Position numbers and translations under genes: made by a program
The notes under the pieces: model-generated
The model's database searches: none
What the model was told of the DNA's origin: nothing
Seen by the model: the letters and a program-made list of their open reading frames with translations, nothing else
Part shown: in pieces, positions 1 through 8,632 of the stretch
Numbering within the stretch: the first letter of the stretch is position 1
How the letters are laid out: every line of letters starts with the position of its first letter
Assembly: GCF_000159695.1 (NCBI RefSeq)
Contig: NZ_CM000955.1
Span: 1,404,524 to 1,468,523, forward strand
DNA: 64,000 bases
DNA from: Finegoldia magna ATCC 53516
GTDB taxonomy: Bacteria > Bacillota > Clostridia > Tissierellales > Peptoniphilaceae
Reading direction: 5' to 3'

Positions 1-1
1 A

Positions 2-331
2 AAGAAAACTTTTCAAGCAATTAGAATTGAAGTTAATAAAGAATTAGACGTTTTAGAACAAGCAGTTGGAGATTGCATAGATTTATTGAATCCTGAAGGT
101 AGAATTTGTATAATAACGTTTCATTCTTTGGAGGATAAAATTTGCAAAGATATTTTCAAACAAAGACAAAAAGGTTGTATATGTCCTCCAGAAATTCCGG
201 TATGTGTTTGCAATCATAAGCCTGAAATTAAGATTATTACTAGAAAGCCGATAGAGCCTTCAACAGAAGAATTAAAACAAAATTCTAGGGCTCGAAGTGC
301 AAAGTTAAGAGTAGCTGAAAAGATTATTTGA
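2..331 (+). CDS. rsmH: 16S rRNA (cytosine(1402)-N(4))-methyltransferase RsmH, C-terminal part
   Basis: The reading frame is open from base 2, so the gene begins before the window; about 109 C-terminal residues are present. RsmH uses S-adenosylmethionine to N4-methylate C1402 in the decoding centre of 16S rRNA. The visible part has the family's TFQALRIEVN-like stretch (here [20 protein letters not shown]), the FHSLEDK motif, the cysteine-rich CICPP...CVC segment and the closing [10 protein letters not shown] block. It lies 35 bases before ftsL at the head of the division and cell-wall cluster, its classical place. The N-terminal SAM-binding part is outside the window. Confidence 0.96.
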   Translation, partial: KKTFQAIRIEVNKELDVLEQAVGDCIDLLNPEGRICIITFHSLEDKICKDIFKQRQKGCICPPEIPVCVCNHKPEIKIITRKPIEPSTEELKQNSRARSAKLRVAEKII

Positions 332-366
332 TAATTATATGATTTGATTAATAAATGGAGACAAAA

Positions 367-756
367 ATGGGTAATGCACAAAGAAAAATTGAAGTTTTTC
401 CACAGTATGTAGAAAAAAAAGAATTTGAAGTCAAAAAAATTGAACAAACAAAAAAATTAAATAGACCTAGTAGGAGAACAAATCTTTTTTCTACTTTTAA
501 TAAAGTAATGATATGCGTGGTTATTTGTTTATCCATTTTGGTGATGAATCGTTATTCTAAGATTCAAAGCATGTCCAGTGAATTAAAAGAAGTAAAAAAT
601 CAAGTAATGCTTACAGAAGGCAACCGAGATGTGATAAAATCTAATATAGAGAGTAAATTAACTAATAAAAATATTGAAGAAATAGCAAAAAATAATTTGG
701 GTATGCAATTTCCCGAAAATGCTCAAATTATGTACTTAAAATTAGAGGAAAAATAA
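367..756 (+). CDS. ftsL: FtsL-type septum protein
   Basis: This is a small single-pass division protein of 129 residues. Residues 1-44 form a basic cytoplasmic tail, about 46-62 are a membrane span, about 63-98 look like a coiled coil, and the end carries the AKNNLGMQFPENAQ segment typical of the FtsL/DivIC family. Such proteins form a trimer with DivIB and recruit the septal transpeptidase. An ATG at 355 is also in frame, but GGAG at 357-360 sits six bases before the ATG at 367, so 367 is chosen. The stop overlaps the next start by one base. The position between rsmH and the transpeptidase fits FtsL; primary sequence in this family is weakly conserved. Confidence 0.85.
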   Translation: MGNAQRKIEVFPQYVEKKEFEVKKIEQTKKLNRPSRRTNLFSTFNKVMICVVICLSILVMNRYSKIQSMSSELKEVKNQVMLTEGNRDVIKSNIESKLTNKNIEEIAKNNLGMQFPENAQIMYLKLEEK

Positions 757-2993
757 TGAGAAGGCGCAATTTAAGCAAAGAAAAAATCAATAAAAATTTC
801 AATAAAAACTACAATTCTCGTATTGTAGTTTTATTTTGTATATTGACAATTATTGTATTGTTAATAGTTGGTAAACTGATTTATTTACAATTGACCCCTG
901 CTGGAGATAAATATCGAAAACTTTCAGCAAAACAAAGCACCAATACTATTAATATTGATGCTGAAAGAGGAAAAATATTAGATACAAATGGTGAGACATT
1001 GGCAGATAATGTGGTATCTAATAATTTGTATGTAAATGCTACTTATTTAAACGATCAATCGAAATCAAACTTAATTGATTCGTTAGGAAAAACTTTAAGC
1101 ATGAAACCTGAAGAATTAAGAAAAGTTTTAGATAAAAAGAAAACAGTTCTAGTTAAACCTTCATTATCGAAAACAGAAATAGAAAACATAAAAAAACTAC
1201 CTATAAGTAATCAGAAATTTATTAGCATCGTTTCTGAGAAAAAGAGATATTATCCAAATAAAGAAATGTTAGCTCAAGTTTTAGGATTTACAAATGTAAA
1301 TAATGATGGAGTTGTCGGATTGGAGAGCTTTTATAATGCTAAATTAAAAGGTAAACCAGGAAAAAGAATTCTGAACAGTTCAGTTAATCGATCGATTGAT
1401 TTATCAGATGATAGTTCTGTGATTATTAATCCGGAAAACGGATATGATTTAAAAACAACTATAGATAGTACTATCCAAGGCTTTGTAGAAGATAGTTTAA
1501 AAGACATAGAAAATAATTTTAAACCAAAATCTGCGACGATAATCGTTATGAATCCAAATAATGGAGATGTTTTGGGTATGGGATCTTTCCCTAATTTTAA
1601 TCCCAATGATCCTAAAACTCCGCTTTTAAAAGATCAAATAAATGAATTAAATGATTTGAAAAAAGAGAATGATGAAGATAAAATCAGTAAATTTTATTTT
1701 AATATGTGGGAAAACAAAGCAACTTCATGGACTTATGAGCCTGGAAGTGTATTTAAAACTATAACTAGTGCAGCTGCAACTGAAGAGCACACAGCAACAC
1801 AAGAATCACATTATTTCTGTAATGGATTTATTAGAGATATTCCAGGCGTTGTCATAAGATGTGAAAGATATTGGAATCCTCATGGTGACGAAACATTTCA
1901 AGAAGCTTTCAACAATTCTTGCAATATTGCATATGTAAATATTGGTAGAGATTTGGGAAAAGCAAATATGCAAAAATACGTAAATGGATTTGGTTTTAAT
2001 CAAAAAACAGATATTGATTTACCGGCTGAAGAATTGGGAATAGCTCCAAAGAGCGTTAAAGACATCGACGCAGCAAGACTTGCTACGCTTTCTTATGGTC
2101 ACGGTATTTCAGCAACGCCGATTCAAATGATAACTGCTTTAAACTCAATAGTAAACGGTGGAATGTTGATAGGACCACATGTTGCAAAGGAATTTGTTTC
2201 AAAGGATACAAAAAAGATAGAAAAAGTTCAACCAAAAGTAAAAAGACAAATTATTTCAGCACAATCTTCAAAGCAAATTAATAAAATGTTGCAGGGAGTT
2301 GTTGATGACGGAAGTGGTAAAAAAGCTGCAATTCAAGGATTTGGAATCGGTGGTAAAACGGGAACAAGTATAAAAATCGAAGACGGCAAATACACTGACA
2401 GTAAAACAACTGCATCATTTTTTGGATCTTTTCCAACAGATCACCCAGAATACACAGTTCTAATCGTTGTAGATGAGCCTCAAAGAAAAAACGGCGGAAG
2501 TGCTGTATGCGCACCTTCTGCAGGAAAGATTTTTTCTAGAATTATCGAGTATAAGAGAATAAATAAAACTAGACTGGATGCTGACGATTCAGATAAGGTT
2601 ACTGTTCCAGAATTAGAAGGGCTTACATTGAAGTTAGCGGTTGATAAATTAAATTCGTTGGGATTAAAGTCTAAGGTTACAAATTCAAATTCGAATTCAA
2701 ATTCAATTGTAAAATCTCAAGAAACAGCTGCATATTCTAAAGTGAATAAGGGAGATATAATTGAACTTACAACAGGAAGTGTTGAGGACTCAATGATTAG
2801 AATTCCTGAAATAGTAGGATTCACAGTTGAAGATGCTGTAGATACTTTAGAAAAATACGGTATTAAAAATATCGAAATCAAAAATGGTAAAAAAGGTAAA
2901 GTAGTAAAAACTGATCCTGAAGAAAACAAATTGATGGATCCAAAATCTTACATTAAAATTTATACTGAACAAGAGAAAAATACTGAAGAATAA
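756..2993 (+). CDS. PASTA-domain septal transpeptidase (FtsI/SpoVD/PBP2B class B PBP)
   Basis: This class B penicillin-binding protein (745 residues) cross-links peptidoglycan at the division site. It has a membrane anchor at about 23-46, a PBP dimerisation domain to about 215, and a transpeptidase domain at about 225-600. The catalytic motifs are SVFK (nucleophile S331), SCN (388-390) and KTG (534-536). Two PASTA repeats follow at about 614-676 and 682-738, suggesting it senses or binds nascent wall like the PrkC ectodomain in this window. A run of alternating Asn and Ser (643-650) lies inside the first PASTA, encoded by four tandem hexamers. It starts on the last base of the ftsL stop codon and partners the SEDS protein FtsW downstream. 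Confidence 0.95.
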   Translation: MRRRNLSKEKINKNFNKNYNSRIVVLFCILTIIVLLIVGKLIYLQLTPAGDKYRKLSAKQSTNTINIDAERGKILDTNGETLADNVVSNNLYVNATYLNDQSKSNLIDSLGKTLSMKPEELRKVLDKKKTVLVKPSLSKTEIENIKKLPISNQKFISIVSEKKRYYPNKEMLAQVLGFTNVNNDGVVGLESFYNAKLKGKPGKRILNSSVNRSIDLSDDSSVIINPENGYDLKTTIDSTIQGFVEDSLKDIENNFKPKSATIIVMNPNNGDVLGMGSFPNFNPNDPKTPLLKDQINELNDLKKENDEDKISKFYFNMWENKATSWTYEPGSVFKTITSAAATEEHTATQESHYFCNGFIRDIPGVVIRCERYWNPHGDETFQEAFNNSCNIAYVNIGRDLGKANMQKYVNGFGFNQKTDIDLPAEELGIAPKSVKDIDAARLATLSYGHGISATPIQMITALNSIVNGGMLIGPHVAKEFVSKDTKKIEKVQPKVKRQIISAQSSKQINKMLQGVVDDGSGKKAAIQGFGIGGKTGTSIKIEDGKYTDSKTTASFFGSFPTDHPEYTVLIVVDEPQRKNGGSAVCAPSAGKIFSRIIEYKRINKTRLDADDSDKVTVPELEGLTLKLAVDKLNSLGLKSKVTNSNSNSNSIVKSQETAAYSKVNKGDIIELTTGSVEDSMIRIPEIVGFTVEDAVDTLEKYGIKNIEIKNGKKGKVVKTDPEENKLMDPKSYIKIYTEQEKNTEE

Positions 2994-3003
2994 TTTTTTC
3001 GTG

Positions 3004-3012
3004 TGGTATAAT
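3004..3012 (+). promoter_or_regulatory. Candidate extended -10 promoter before mraY
   Basis: TATAAT at 3007-3012 is preceded by TGG at 3004-3006, an extended -10 element. No good -35 lies at the right distance. It sits in the gap after the transpeptidase gene and could give mraY and the downstream wall genes independent transcription. Transcription would start near 3019. Confidence 0.45.
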
Positions 3013-3071
3013 AAATACTTATGAGGTATAAAATTGGACATAATTTGTGTTCATTATTTAAGGAGATAAAT

Positions 3072-4034
3072 ATGAATTTTAAAAGTGAAATTTTAATGTC
3101 GATGTTATTATCAATTGTAATTTCATTGATATTAGGAAAGTTTATAATCAAGATTTTAAGACAAAAACATATTGGTCAAGAAATCAGAGATGACGGCCCG
3201 AAATCACACTATTCGAAAGCTGGAACGCCAACTATGGGAGGTATTATATTTATAATATCTACGTTGATTACTGTGATTGTATTTAGATTATTTAATAGTG
3301 AAGTTTTGTTGGCGATATATGGAATGCTTGCATTTGGAGCAATTGGCTTTATAGATGACTTCATGAAATTAGTGATGAAGCGTTCATTGGGATTAAATGA
3401 AAAACAAAAACTTGTGTTACAACTTTTGTTTTCCATCATAGCTTGTTTTTTGATTAAACAAGTAAATCCGAATTTCACAAAACAAGTTATTCCTTTCTTC
3501 CATAAAACAGTAGATTTTGGAATAATAACTTATCCATTCTTGATTTTCGTAATGATGGGAACATCTAATGCTACTAATCTTACTGATGGATTAGACGGAC
3601 TTGCAACTTCTGTATCAATTCCTGTGTTTATTGCTACAAGTATTATTTTATATAACTTAAATTCAACAGCTAGTATATTCAGTATTATATTTGCAGGTAG
3701 CCTTTTGGGATTTTTGGTGTACAATTCAAATCCAGCCAAAGTTTTTATGGGTGATACAGGTTCGATGGCTATAGGTGGCGCTTTGGTTATGATTATGGCT
3801 ATGTACGGCTTAAGTTTGTACTTAATCATTTTAGGATTTGTGTACATGATTGAAGTATTATCTGTAATAATTCAAATGACTAGCTACAAATTGAGAAACA
3901 AAAAAAGAGTATTTTTGATGAGCCCTATTCATCATCATTATGAATTAAAAGGCTATAAAGAACAAAAAATAGTATCAACTTTTATGGTTGTATCAGTGAT
4001 TACAAGTTTAATTACTCTAATAGATATATTGTAG
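3072..4034 (+). CDS. mraY: Phospho-N-acetylmuramoyl-pentapeptide transferase
   Basis: MraY transfers phospho-MurNAc-pentapeptide from UDP to undecaprenyl phosphate, making lipid I at the cytoplasmic face of the membrane. The 320-residue polytopic protein shows the family signatures: DD at 95-96, NLTDGLDG at 169-176, GDTG at 227-230 and the HHH motif at 287-289. An in-frame ATG at 3021 would add 17 residues that do not resemble the family. The ATG at 3072 is chosen because AAGGAG (3060-3065) lies six bases before it and the length then matches MraY. The usual neighbour murE is missing upstream; murD follows after seven bases. Confidence 0.97.
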   Translation: MNFKSEILMSMLLSIVISLILGKFIIKILRQKHIGQEIRDDGPKSHYSKAGTPTMGGIIFIISTLITVIVFRLFNSEVLLAIYGMLAFGAIGFIDDFMKLVMKRSLGLNEKQKLVLQLLFSIIACFLIKQVNPNFTKQVIPFFHKTVDFGIITYPFLIFVMMGTSNATNLTDGLDGLATSVSIPVFIATSIILYNLNSTASIFSIIFAGSLLGFLVYNSNPAKVFMGDTGSMAIGGALVMIMAMYGLSLYLIILGFVYMIEVLSVIIQMTSYKLRNKKRVFLMSPIHHHYELKGYKEQKIVSTFMVVSVITSLITLIDIL

Positions 4035-4041
4035 GTGAATT

Positions 4042-5367
4042 ATGGAAAAAATATTAGTATTTGGATTAGCTAGAACAGGAATATCAGCTCTAAAAACATT
4101 AAAATTAAAAGGATATGATTTGGGAGCTATCGATGATAATATAGACGAAGAAAAAACAAAAATATTAAATGAATTAGACGTTAAAATAGAGACTATAGAT
4201 ACTATTGATAAATACGATATTATTTTAAAAAGTCCTGGTATTAGAATGGATAATCCAGTGATATTAAAGGCGAATGAATTAAATATCGAAGTTGTTAGTG
4301 ATTTGGAATTGGCACAAAGAATTTTTGAAGATATTAAAATTGTTGCTATTACTGGTACGAATGGCAAAACAACTACAACTTCGTTAATGACTAAAATGTT
4401 GAATGATTCCGGAAGAAAAGCTATTTCAATAGGGAATATTGGTGTTGGAATGTTATGGGAAATCTACAACAGCGACAAGGACACTTATTTTGTTATTGAA
4501 TGTTCAAGCTTCCAACTAGAAAGCACGAAAAATTTTAAACCACAATATTCTTGCATAATCAATATAACTCCAGATCATATTGATTGGCACGGAAGTATGC
4601 AAAATTATGTAAACGCTAAAAAAAATGTATTAAAAAATCAAGACGAAAATTGTTACACGGTACTTAATGTTGATGATGAATACTACGAAGAATGCAAAAA
4701 ATTTACAAAATCAAACGTATATGATGTATCGACTTCAACTGATGTTAAAAAAGGTTCATTCATCAAAGACGATTCAATATATTTTTCTGATTCAGATTGC
4801 AACAAAATAATTGACTTAAAAGATGTTAAATTAATAGGCTATCATAATTATCAAAATGTTCTATTCTGTGTTACTTTAGCAAAGTTGATAGGTATTAATG
4901 ATGATAGTATCAGACAAACTTTAATGAGTTTTTCTGGTGTAGAACATAGACTAGAATTTGTAAGAGAATTATCGGGAGTAAAATACTACAACGATTCTAA
5001 GGGAACTAATGTAGATGCTAGTGTAAAAGCAATAGAATCTTTTGATAAGAATGTTATTATATTAGCTGGTGGATACGACAAAAAAGTAAGCTTGGATAAT
5101 TTTTTCATAGCTGGTAAGGACAAATTTAAAGCGTTGATTTTAATGGGTCAAACTAGAGATTTGTTTGAGAAAAAAGCAAGAGAATATGGATTTGGAAATA
5201 TATTTTTAGTAGATGATATGAAACAAGCCGTAACTCAAGCTAATAAAATAGCCGAAAGTGGAGATGTGGTATTACTTTCTCCTGCTAGTGCAAGTTGGGG
5301 AATGTACAATAACTATGAAGAAAGAGGAAACGAATTTAAAGAATTAGTTAATAATTTGCGAGGATAG
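4042..5367 (+). CDS. murD: UDP-N-acetylmuramoylalanine--D-glutamate ligase
   Basis: MurD adds D-glutamate to UDP-MurNAc-L-alanine using ATP in the cytoplasm. The 441-residue protein has an N-terminal Rossmann-like UDP-binding domain (VFGLARTGISAL), the Mur ligase P-loop GTNGKTTT at about 105-112, the ECSSFQLE segment of the central domain, and the C-terminal NDSKGTNVDA motif. Length and domain order are normal for MurD. It follows mraY closely and is four bases from ftsW, so the wall genes are probably one transcript. Confidence 0.97.
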   Translation: MEKILVFGLARTGISALKTLKLKGYDLGAIDDNIDEEKTKILNELDVKIETIDTIDKYDIILKSPGIRMDNPVILKANELNIEVVSDLELAQRIFEDIKIVAITGTNGKTTTTSLMTKMLNDSGRKAISIGNIGVGMLWEIYNSDKDTYFVIECSSFQLESTKNFKPQYSCIINITPDHIDWHGSMQNYVNAKKNVLKNQDENCYTVLNVDDEYYEECKKFTKSNVYDVSTSTDVKKGSFIKDDSIYFSDSDCNKIIDLKDVKLIGYHNYQNVLFCVTLAKLIGINDDSIRQTLMSFSGVEHRLEFVRELSGVKYYNDSKGTNVDASVKAIESFDKNVIILAGGYDKKVSLDNFFIAGKDKFKALILMGQTRDLFEKKAREYGFGNIFLVDDMKQAVTQANKIAESGDVVLLSPASASWGMYNNYEERGNEFKELVNNLRG

Positions 5368-5371
5368 AAGC

Positions 5372-6481
5372 ATGAAACTTTCAAAAGATGGGAAAGGTAT
5401 CTTGTATATAACAATTTTCCTGACAATTTTTGGAATAATTATGGTACTAAGCTCAAGTTGGCCAACCGCAGTTAGTGAGCATAGAGCTTGGTATTATTAT
5501 GGCCTAAGACAAGGGATTTTTGCCTTGCTAGGTTTTATTTTCATGAAATTTACAAGTGTATTTAATAATGAAAATTACAAAAAAAATGCATTATGGATAT
5601 ATATTTTCGCGATTTTATTGTGTATGTTGGTCTTCACACCGTTGGGAAAAGAAATAAATTACGCAAAACGTTGGATCAAGATTAAATCGTTTAGCTTTAT
5701 GCCATCGGATATTCTTAAATTTGCATCGATTAACTTAGCAGCAGTTATTGTATCGCAAAACATCAATAAAATTAAAAACTTCAAAGAAGGATTTATGAGG
5801 ATGATTATATTAGTTGCGATATCGGGAGGGGTTGTATTTATGCAACCTGATTTGTCAACTGCAATAGTAATCATAGGAAGTGTATTTTGCGTATTCATGG
5901 TTAGTGGTTTAAATATTAGATACATTATATCTACATTTATAACTGCGCTTGTATTTGGATACGTGGCGATATTTAAAGTAAAAATAGGATACAGTAGAAT
6001 TGACAGGATTATAGCTTTTATTGATCCGTTGGGAAATTTAGAAGATCAGGGATGGCAATTATCCCAATCGTTAGCTGCTGTATCTAACGGTAGTTTTCTG
6101 GGCAGCGGATTGGGCATGAGTAAACAGAAATTTTTGTATTTATCACAAGCACACAACGATTTTATCTTTGCGATTATTTGTGAAGAATTTGGATTTTTGG
6201 GAGCTTTGATTTTAATTATTGCTTACTTTGCCTTCCTAGTTTTTGGAATTAGAATCGCGATGAAAACGAAATATACTTATTCAAGATTATTAGTTTCTGG
6301 AATACTTTTCGTGATAGGGATACAAGCTTATGTTAATATGACAGTGGTTACAGGATTAATTCCTCCAACAGGATTGACGTTACCGTTTATATCTTACGGT
6401 GGAACATCGTTGATGATTATGTTGGCATTAGTAGGAATAATTTTAAATGTAGACAGAAACAATGAAGAGGAGAGACAATGA
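5372..6481 (+). CDS. ftsW: SEDS peptidoglycan glycosyltransferase FtsW
   Basis: SEDS-family polymerases extend glycan strands from lipid II and act as a pair with a class B PBP. The 369-residue protein has about ten membrane spans, a conserved QPDLSTA loop, and the signature GLIPPTGLTLPFISYGGTS near the C terminus. RodA and FtsW are hard to tell apart by sequence, but its place between murD and murG, in one cluster with the septal transpeptidase, supports FtsW/SpoVE. Its stop overlaps the murG start in an ATGA arrangement, implying translational coupling. Confidence 0.93.
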   Translation: MKLSKDGKGILYITIFLTIFGIIMVLSSSWPTAVSEHRAWYYYGLRQGIFALLGFIFMKFTSVFNNENYKKNALWIYIFAILLCMLVFTPLGKEINYAKRWIKIKSFSFMPSDILKFASINLAAVIVSQNINKIKNFKEGFMRMIILVAISGGVVFMQPDLSTAIVIIGSVFCVFMVSGLNIRYIISTFITALVFGYVAIFKVKIGYSRIDRIIAFIDPLGNLEDQGWQLSQSLAAVSNGSFLGSGLGMSKQKFLYLSQAHNDFIFAIICEEFGFLGALILIIAYFAFLVFGIRIAMKTKYTYSRLLVSGILFVIGIQAYVNMTVVTGLIPPTGLTLPFISYGGTSLMIMLALVGIILNVDRNNEEERQ

Positions 6482-7590
6482 ATATAATAGTATCTGGCGG
6501 CGGAACTGGTGGACATATATATCCAGCCATTTCATTAATTGAAGAATTAAAAAAAAGAGATGAAAACAATAAAATACTTTATGTAGGAACTGAAAAAGGA
6601 TTAGAAAGTAGCATTGTTCCAAAATTGGGAATAGATTTTAAAACTATACATGTTAGAGGAATTCCTAGAAAAATCAATGCGAATTCATTTAAAGCTTTAA
6701 AAGAATTATTTAAAGGATTAAAAGAAGCAAATAAAATTCTTAAAGAATTCAAACCAGATCTTGTTATTGGAACTGGTGGATATGTGAGTGGTCCAATTTT
6801 ATATAAAGCTACTAAAACTAAAGCAAAGGTAGCTTTTCACGAACAAAATAGCTTCCCTGGAGTAACTAATAGGATACTATCAAGATATGTAGACAGATAT
6901 TTTGTAACATTTGAAGAATCTATTAAATACTTTAAAAATCAAGAAAAAGCAGTGGTAACGGGCAATCCAATCAGGAATAGATTTACTGATATTGAAAAAA
7001 ATAAAGACGCAGCAATTGAACAATACAAAATATCGGATAATAAAAAAGTTGTATTCATATTTGGCGGATCAAATGGTTCTGAAATATTAAACAAAGCAAC
7101 ACTTGATATGGTCGATAAAATTTCTAATCAAGATAAATTTGAAGTAATATTGGCTACAGGTAAATTAAATTACGATGAGTTTATACAAAAATCAGGAAAT
7201 GAAATTAGAAATTTACACATCTATCCATATATAGATGACATAGATAAAGCTTATTCTGTGTCTGATTTGATCGTTACAAGTAGTGGGGCTATAACACTAG
7301 CTGAACTATCCTTCTTGGGTAAAGCGTCAATACTTGTTCCAAAAGCATATACAACAGAAAATCATCAAGAACACAACGCAAGAGCATTTGAAAAAATAGG
7401 AGCAAGTAAGGTTATATTGGAAAAAGACGTGAATGCTAATACCCTATTTTACCAAATAAATGAAATACTAAGTGATGATAAATTGTTACAAGAACTTTCA
7501 GAAAACTCGAAGAAAATGTCTTATCCAACTGCTTGTAAAGATATTGTAGATGAACTTTACAGATTGGTAGAACAAGATGAAAAAGCATAG
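6478..7590 (+). CDS. murG: UDP-GlcNAc:lipid I N-acetylglucosaminyltransferase
   Basis: MurG adds GlcNAc to lipid I, completing lipid II on the inner face of the membrane. This GT28 enzyme (370 residues) has the N-terminal glycine-rich SGGGTGGHIYPAI loop (about 5-17), the HEQNSFPGVTNR segment at about 121-132, and the C-terminal nucleotide-sugar site SSGAITLAELSFLGKASILVP. Start and length fit the family. It overlaps ftsW by four bases and divIB by fourteen, so these three are translated as a coupled block. Confidence 0.97.
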   Translation: MNIIVSGGGTGGHIYPAISLIEELKKRDENNKILYVGTEKGLESSIVPKLGIDFKTIHVRGIPRKINANSFKALKELFKGLKEANKILKEFKPDLVIGTGGYVSGPILYKATKTKAKVAFHEQNSFPGVTNRILSRYVDRYFVTFEESIKYFKNQEKAVVTGNPIRNRFTDIEKNKDAAIEQYKISDNKKVVFIFGGSNGSEILNKATLDMVDKISNQDKFEVILATGKLNYDEFIQKSGNEIRNLHIYPYIDDIDKAYSVSDLIVTSSGAITLAELSFLGKASILVPKAYTTENHQEHNARAFEKIGASKVILEKDVNANTLFYQINEILSDDKLLQELSENSKKMSYPTACKDIVDELYRLVEQDEKA

Positions 7591-8299
7591 AGTAGTAATT
7601 ATTGTGGCAATATCGCTACTGATTGGACTCATAGCGTATTTATGTGCTACACTTGACTATTTTTCAATAAAAAAAATCACAGTTAAAAACAATAAAATAG
7701 TAAAAATATCTGAAATACAAAATTATGCTAATTACTCATTAGGAGAAAATATTTTTAGATTTAATAAGAAAAAATTACAGGAAAAGATTAATAAAGATAT
7801 TTATATTAGAAATGCAAATATCAAGAAAATTTATCCAAATACTATTGAAATAACAGTGGAAGAGGCAAAGGATATTTGTTATTTTGAAGTTGGAAAAGAT
7901 AAATTTTTCGTAGATTCGGATTTTAAAATTGTAAGGAACAAAGATAGAATAGACTATTCAAAAATTGTTAAAATTGTTGGAGCAAATGAAAATCTGTCAA
8001 AAATTAGTAATTTAAAATCGGACGAAAAATTTCATGAATTTTTGAATAACCTTTATACACACAAAATTTTGGAACAATTAACTGAGATTAATGTGGTAAA
8101 TTCGAATGATATAACAATGGTTACAAAAAATGAAATAAAAGTCTTTTTTGGAAATTTAAATGACTCAGAAAAGAAATCAAATAATATTTCAAAGATTTTA
8201 AAAGAAATTAGTACTAAAAGTATAAATACAAAAATGCTAGATACTAAAGATCCTCAAAAACCATTTTTGATAAAAGAAAATTCAGAACAAACTGAGTAA
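7577..8299 (+). CDS. divIB: Cell division protein DivIB/FtsQ
   Basis: This is a bitopic division protein of 240 residues: a short basic cytoplasmic tail, a membrane span at about 6-26, then a POTRA domain at about 28-96 (FSIKKITVKNN...YPNTIEITVEEA) and an extracellular beta domain. DivIB/FtsQ forms a complex with FtsL and DivIC at the septum. The N terminus lies inside the end of murG (14-base overlap) and has no strong ribosome-binding site, so it probably depends on translation of murG. The sequence is divergent, as usual for this family. No murB, murC or ftsA follows. Confidence 0.88.
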   Translation: MKKHRVVIIVAISLLIGLIAYLCATLDYFSIKKITVKNNKIVKISEIQNYANYSLGENIFRFNKKKLQEKINKDIYIRNANIKKIYPNTIEITVEEAKDICYFEVGKDKFFVDSDFKIVRNKDRIDYSKIVKIVGANENLSKISNLKSDEKFHEFLNNLYTHKILEQLTEINVVNSNDITMVTKNEIKVFFGNLNDSEKKSNNISKILKEISTKSINTKMLDTKDPQKPFLIKENSEQTE

Positions 8300-8314
8300 T
8301 TACAGTTTTGGAGT

Positions 8315-8343
8315 TTGCCTTGCAAAAAAAGATTTTATAAGAT
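8315..8343 (+). promoter_or_regulatory. Candidate sigma-A promoter, distal, for ftsZ
   Basis: TTGCCT (8315-8320) and TAAGAT (8338-8343) are separated by 17 bases. This would give ftsZ a leader of about 280 bases that includes both inverted repeats. Confidence 0.5.
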
Positions 8344-8365
8344 GCATAAAAAATATGGTGTATTT

Positions 8366-8385
8366 ATAATACATTGATGTATTAT
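8366..8385. repeat. 9-2-9 palindrome upstream of ftsZ
   Basis: ATAATACAT (8366-8374) and ATGTATTAT (8377-8385) are perfect reverse complements around a two-base centre. It lies 23 bases after the distal -10 and overlaps a TATAAT at 8365-8370. It looks like a dimeric regulator site, but no cognate regulator can be named. Confidence 0.6.
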
Positions 8386-8501
8386 TAGTTTTGTGATTTA
8401 AAAATTAAATCAAACTGAAAGAATAAGTAATAAACTTCAAAAATGATTGAGATACAAAACGAAATAGCTAGATATAGCTAAAAATAATTAAATATAATAA
8501 A

Positions 8502-8584
8502 AATTATACTACAAGTACAATAAAAATGAGAAGTGAAAAAACACTAGATGTCATTAAAAATATTGTTGAACTTGTAGTATAATT
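8502..8584. repeat. 15-base inverted repeat upstream of ftsZ, overlapping a -10
   Basis: AATTATACTACAAGT (8502-8516) is exactly complementary to ACTTGTAGTATAATT (8570-8584). The pairing extends inward by ACAATA (8517-8522) with TATTGT (8561-8566) across a three-base bulge. The right arm contains TATAAT (8578-8583). In RNA this would form a long hairpin with a loop of about 38 bases; in DNA it could be two operator copies or the termini of a small degenerate element. Confidence 0.7.
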
Positions 8585-8632
8585 AAGTTAAAGAGATTAA
8601 AAGGAATTTTAATTACAAATTAGGAGGATGTT

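Larger units (their letters stand above)
8300..8632 (+). promoter_or_regulatory. 333-base non-coding, structured leader of ftsZ
   Basis: No reading frame of useful length lies here on either strand, and the sequence is extremely AT-rich. It contains a candidate TTGCCT-17-TAAGAT promoter near its start, a perfect 9-2-9 palindrome at 8366-8385, a 15-base perfect inverted repeat with arms at 8502-8516 and 8570-8584 that contains a TATAAT, and the strong AGGAGG of ftsZ at 8622-8627. The bulk probably serves to control ftsZ transcription or its long 5' untranslated region. Confidence 0.7.

Noticed and set aside
3021..3071. Upstream ATG for mraY close to a TATAAT, possible leaderless form
   Set aside because: The 17 added residues do not resemble MraY, while the ATG at 3072 has AAGGAG at ideal spacing.
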